In this document: piece by piece, positions 5,649-6,244 of the stretch
How the letters are laid out: each line of letters starts with the position of its first letter
Numbering within the stretch: the stretch's first letter is position 1
Assembly: GCA_003643935.1 (NCBI GenBank)
Contig: QMLJ01000081.1
Coordinates: 1-6,244, forward strand
DNA length: 6,244 bases
Direction of reading: 5' to 3'
DNA from: Deltaproteobacteria bacterium
GTDB lineage: Bacteria > Desulfobacterota > Desulfomonilia > UBA1062
Notes under the pieces: generated by a model
What the model was told of the DNA's origin: nothing
Databases searched by the model: none
Seen by the model: the letters and a program-made list of their open reading frames with translations, nothing else
Made by a program: the position numbers and the translations under genes

Positions 5649-6244
5649 GATTCCTCTCCTTTACGCAGTAACGGAAACAATATTACATCCCTTATGGACG
5701 CACTGTCGGTAAAGAGCATTACCAGCCTGTCAACACCTATGCCTTCCCCAGCTGTAGGAGGCATGCCATACTCCAGGGCCCTAATATAATCCTCGTCAAT
5801 CTCTTTTGATCCCTCTTGGCCCCTTACCTGTTCTAAGAAACGCTCTTTCTGGTCAATTGGATCATTAAGCTCGCTGAATGCATTGGCTATCTCCTTTCCT
5901 CCCATGTAGAGTTCGAACCTGTCTACGATTGTAGGATCATCATCATTTCTCCTTGAAAGAGGTGACACATCCGTTGGATAAGAGGTAATAAATACAGGTC
6001 CTTCCAGCCTTGGTTCGACCAGCTCATCAAAAAGGGCCATCTGCATTTCACCTAAACTTGCTCTATCCTCTATATCCAGGCCCCTGTGCTTTGAGTATAC
6101 CCTTAACTTGTCCTCATCATCTATTACATCCTTGGGCACGCCCCCTATGTCCACAAGAGCACCCTTAACTGTGTAACGTTCCCACGGCGGGGACAGATCG
6201 ATGGTCTCTCCTTGGTAGGAAATCTGGGCCTTGCCATTCAAAGC
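5645..6244 (-). CDS. lysS: LysS, lysyl-tRNA synthetase class II (partial, C-terminal 199 residues)
   Basis: Lysyl-tRNA synthetase charges tRNA-Lys with lysine in the cytoplasm. The reading frame is open to the right edge, so the anticodon-binding domain and class II motifs 1 and 2 lie outside the window. The visible part begins ALNGKAQISYQG and covers the second half of the catalytic domain. It contains the conserved block RFELYMGGKEIANAFSELND (109-128 of the fragment) that contributes to the lysine site. Class II motif 3, GEGIGVDRLVML (166-177), carries the ATP-binding Arg. The terminal block SIRDVILFPLLR is also present. These are diagnostic of bacterial LysRS rather than AspRS or AsnRS, and the C-terminus is complete. 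The stop TGA overlaps the proposed CTG start of lolC. Its place at the head of the lol-bam cluster fits a known arrangement in Desulfobacterota-like genomes and suggests co-transcription. Confidence 0.96.
   Translation of the reverse strand, partial: ALNGKAQISYQGETIDLSPPWERYTVKGALVDIGGVPKDVIDDEDKLRVYSKHRGLDIEDRASLGEMQMALFDELVEPRLEGPVFITSYPTDVSPLSRRNDDDPTIVDRFELYMGGKEIANAFSELNDPIDQKERFLEQVRGQEGSKEIDEDYIRALEYGMPPTAGEGIGVDRLVMLFTDSASIRDVILFPLLRKGEES
5656..5662 (-). promoter_or_regulatory. Ribosome binding site that favours a CTG start for lolC
   Basis: AAAGGAG on the minus strand, inside the last codons of lysS, is the strongest Shine-Dalgarno match in the window. It is 7 bases before CTG (5648-5646) but 19 bases before TTG (5636-5634). 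The spacing suits CTG and not TTG. Confidence 0.65.

Noticed and set aside
6239..6241. TTG as a possible start of the lysS fragment
   Set aside because: The frame continues upstream to the window edge, and the protein there is mid-domain in LysRS, so this TTG encodes an internal Leu.

Overview
The window is a tightly packed, single-direction gene cluster on the minus strand of a Gram-negative (diderm, lipopolysaccharide-making) bacterium. In transcription order, from the right edge to the left, it holds: the 3' part of lysS (lysyl-tRNA synthetase), a lolC/lolE-type lipoprotein-release permease, lolD (its ATPase), bamA (outer-membrane protein assembly), ompH/skp (periplasmic chaperone) and the 5' three quarters of lpxD (lipid A acyltransferase). 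The order lysS-lolC/E-lolD-bamA-ompH-lpxD is one I associate with Desulfobacterota (former Deltaproteobacteria) and some related phyla such as Nitrospirota. Codon use is rich in ATA (Ile) and AGG/AGA (Arg), and base composition looks moderate. I would not name a genus from this.

Layout: lysS fragment 5645-6244; lolC/E 4416-5648 if the CTG start argued here is right (5636 with the conventional TTG start); lolD 3734-4423; bamA 1321-3753; ompH 753-1298; lpxD 1-750. The genes abut or overlap: CTGA at lysS/lolC, an 8-base overlap at lolC/lolD, a 20-base overlap at lolD/bamA, a 22-base gap at bamA/ompH and a 2-base gap at ompH/lpxD. No gap exceeds 22 bases. I see no terminator, internal promoter, RNA gene, mobile element or CRISPR array. 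This looks like one polycistronic unit with much translational coupling, whose promoter lies upstream of the right edge.

Functionally the cluster puts together three routes of outer-membrane construction: lipoprotein extraction from the inner membrane (LolC/E-LolD), beta-barrel protein delivery and insertion (OmpH/Skp and BamA), and lipid A synthesis (LpxD). Only one Lol permease is present, and its periplasmic domain carries a LolC-like hook segment, so a homodimeric LolF-type transporter is likely unless a second permease is encoded elsewhere.

This is mostly a conserved housekeeping region, and I did not find a previously undescribed system. The points that merit a second look are the probable CTG start of lolC/E, the 70-residue extension ahead of the POTRA domains in BamA combined with a compact barrel, the TTG start of bamA inside lolD, and an alanine in the LolD signature motif.
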